A stretch of DNA of 64,000 bases from Stratiformator vulcanicus (GTDB lineage Bacteria; Planctomycetota; Planctomycetia; Planctomycetales; Planctomycetaceae): NCBI RefSeq assembly GCF_007744515.1, contig NZ_CP036268.1:3802088-3866087 (forward strand), given 5' to 3'. The translations under genes and the position numbers were made by a program. Numbering within the stretch: position 1 is the stretch's first letter; each line of letters opens with the position of its first letter. Below are positions 63,591-64,000 of the stretch, one piece after another. The notes beneath the pieces are model-generated. The model saw only the letters and a program-made list of their open reading frames with translations. It had not been told where the DNA came from and made no database searches.

Positions 63591-64000
63591 TTAACCAGCC
63601 ATTCGCGGTGCGGGGGTTCGCTCGCGGGTGGGCAACCAAATTGGCTCGACGCCCCGGGATTGGAACAGGTGCGCGAGGTGCAGGTGACACGTGAAGTACA
63701 GGACCTGCCGACCTTGCCGGGCGAACTCGATGATCGTCTCAGCGGCTGCTTCGGTCCGCTCCTGATCGAAATTGACGAACACGTCGTCGATCAGAACCGG
63801 TAGTTCGATCCCTTCGTCCGCGAGCGTCGCGACGAGCGCGAGTCGGATCGACAGGAAAATCTGCTCTCGCGTTCCGCCGCTGAGACAATCGAGCGACCAC
63901 TCCTCACCGCGGTCATCGGTCACCAAAATATCTTTCGTGCCAATCGGCGATCGCAATTGGTGATACCGACCGCGTGTCATCTGCGACAGTAGATCAGAGG
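63591..64000 (-). CDS. SMC/YhaN-like ATPase, C-terminal part (cut by window edge)
   Basis: The frame is open to the right edge (…DLLSQMTRGRYHQL). It contains the ABC signature LSGGTREQIFLSIRLAL, Walker B PVLIDDVFVNFD and the C-terminal motif YFTCHLHLAHLF. These belong to RecF/SbcC/YhaN-type large coiled-coil ATPases involved in DNA handling. Only about 136 residues are in the window, so the family subgroup (YhaN-like) is tentative. Confidence 0.85.
   Translation of the reverse strand, partial: SDLLSQMTRGRYHQLRSPIGTKDILVTDDRGEEWSLDCLSGGTREQIFLSIRLALVATLADEGIELPVLIDDVFVNFDQERTEAAAETIIEFARQGRQVLYFTCHLHLAHLFQSRGVEPIWLPTRERTPAPRMAG

Overview
The window looks like chromosomal DNA from a bacterium of the class Planctomycetia. 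The evidence is a moderately high GC content and families that are almost diagnostic of the group: DUF1559 prepilin-like proteins (seven copies, one cut by the left edge), DUF1552 and DUF1592/DUF1588/DUF1585 proteins, FecR-like proteins with large C-terminal extensions, an ECF sigma factor next to a Ser/Thr kinase, and a lipoprotein with a carboxypeptidase-regulatory-like domain. I see no plasmid, phage, CRISPR array, transposase or rRNA operon.

Layout. 0-2.5 kb: the start of a DUF1559 gene, tRNA-Pro(UGG), then a small accessory island. The island holds two gene cassettes, each followed by a recognisable attC recombination site, but no integron integrase. Two copies of a ~47 bp GC-rich palindromic repeat flank it. 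2.5-14 kb: a leftward set (SGNH hydrolase-like, DUF1592-type c-heme protein, DUF1552) diverges from a rightward set (lipoprotein, DUF1559, ECF sigma, FecR/CBM9-like regulator, pectate-lyase-like protein), resembling a regulated polysaccharide-processing locus. 14.3-20.1 kb: a four-gene RNA-repair operon, Hen1 - RlaP nucleotidyltransferase - second RlaP - Pnkp. 20.5-25.5 kb: a BASS-type transporter, an ECF sigma/sensor kinase pair with a Cache-like extracytoplasmic domain, and the decayed tail of a phosphate-type porin. 25.8-31.5 kb: secreted PCMT with a C-terminal beta-sandwich-like region, a small conserved protein, YgfZ, and a likely betaine-lipid cassette (BtaA, BtaB, acyltransferase). 31.5-37 kb: five tandem DUF1559 genes. 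37.3-45.2 kb: DJ-1/PfpI protein, PDZ-Maf-Dus operon, a second BASS transporter, CPBP protease, an unusual tRNA-Ile(UAU), a receiver-like cREC protein, and thiS-thiG. 45.4-52.6 kb: ExbB and a 1063-aa TPR protein, an uncharacterised lipoprotein and a double BON-domain protein. 52.6-64 kb: small basic protein, RpsU, ThyX, HspQ/YccV, membrane protein, truncated haemoglobin, Ser/Thr kinase, prolyl oligopeptidase, FAD dehydrogenase, RsmE, ExeA-like ATPase and the end of an SMC-like ATPase.

Most notable. The cassettes satisfy the integron rule at base level: the start of each cassette is the exact reverse complement of its own downstream R'' box, over 9 and 11 nt. The RNA-repair operon carries two tandem, intact RlaP paralogues and sits downstream of a 28-bp imperfect palindrome. 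A compact multi-hairpin element at 45404-45498 (12-bp closing stem, three abutting hairpins) lies at the 3' end of exbB and matches no RNA family I know. All functional calls are from reading the sequence; no database search was run.
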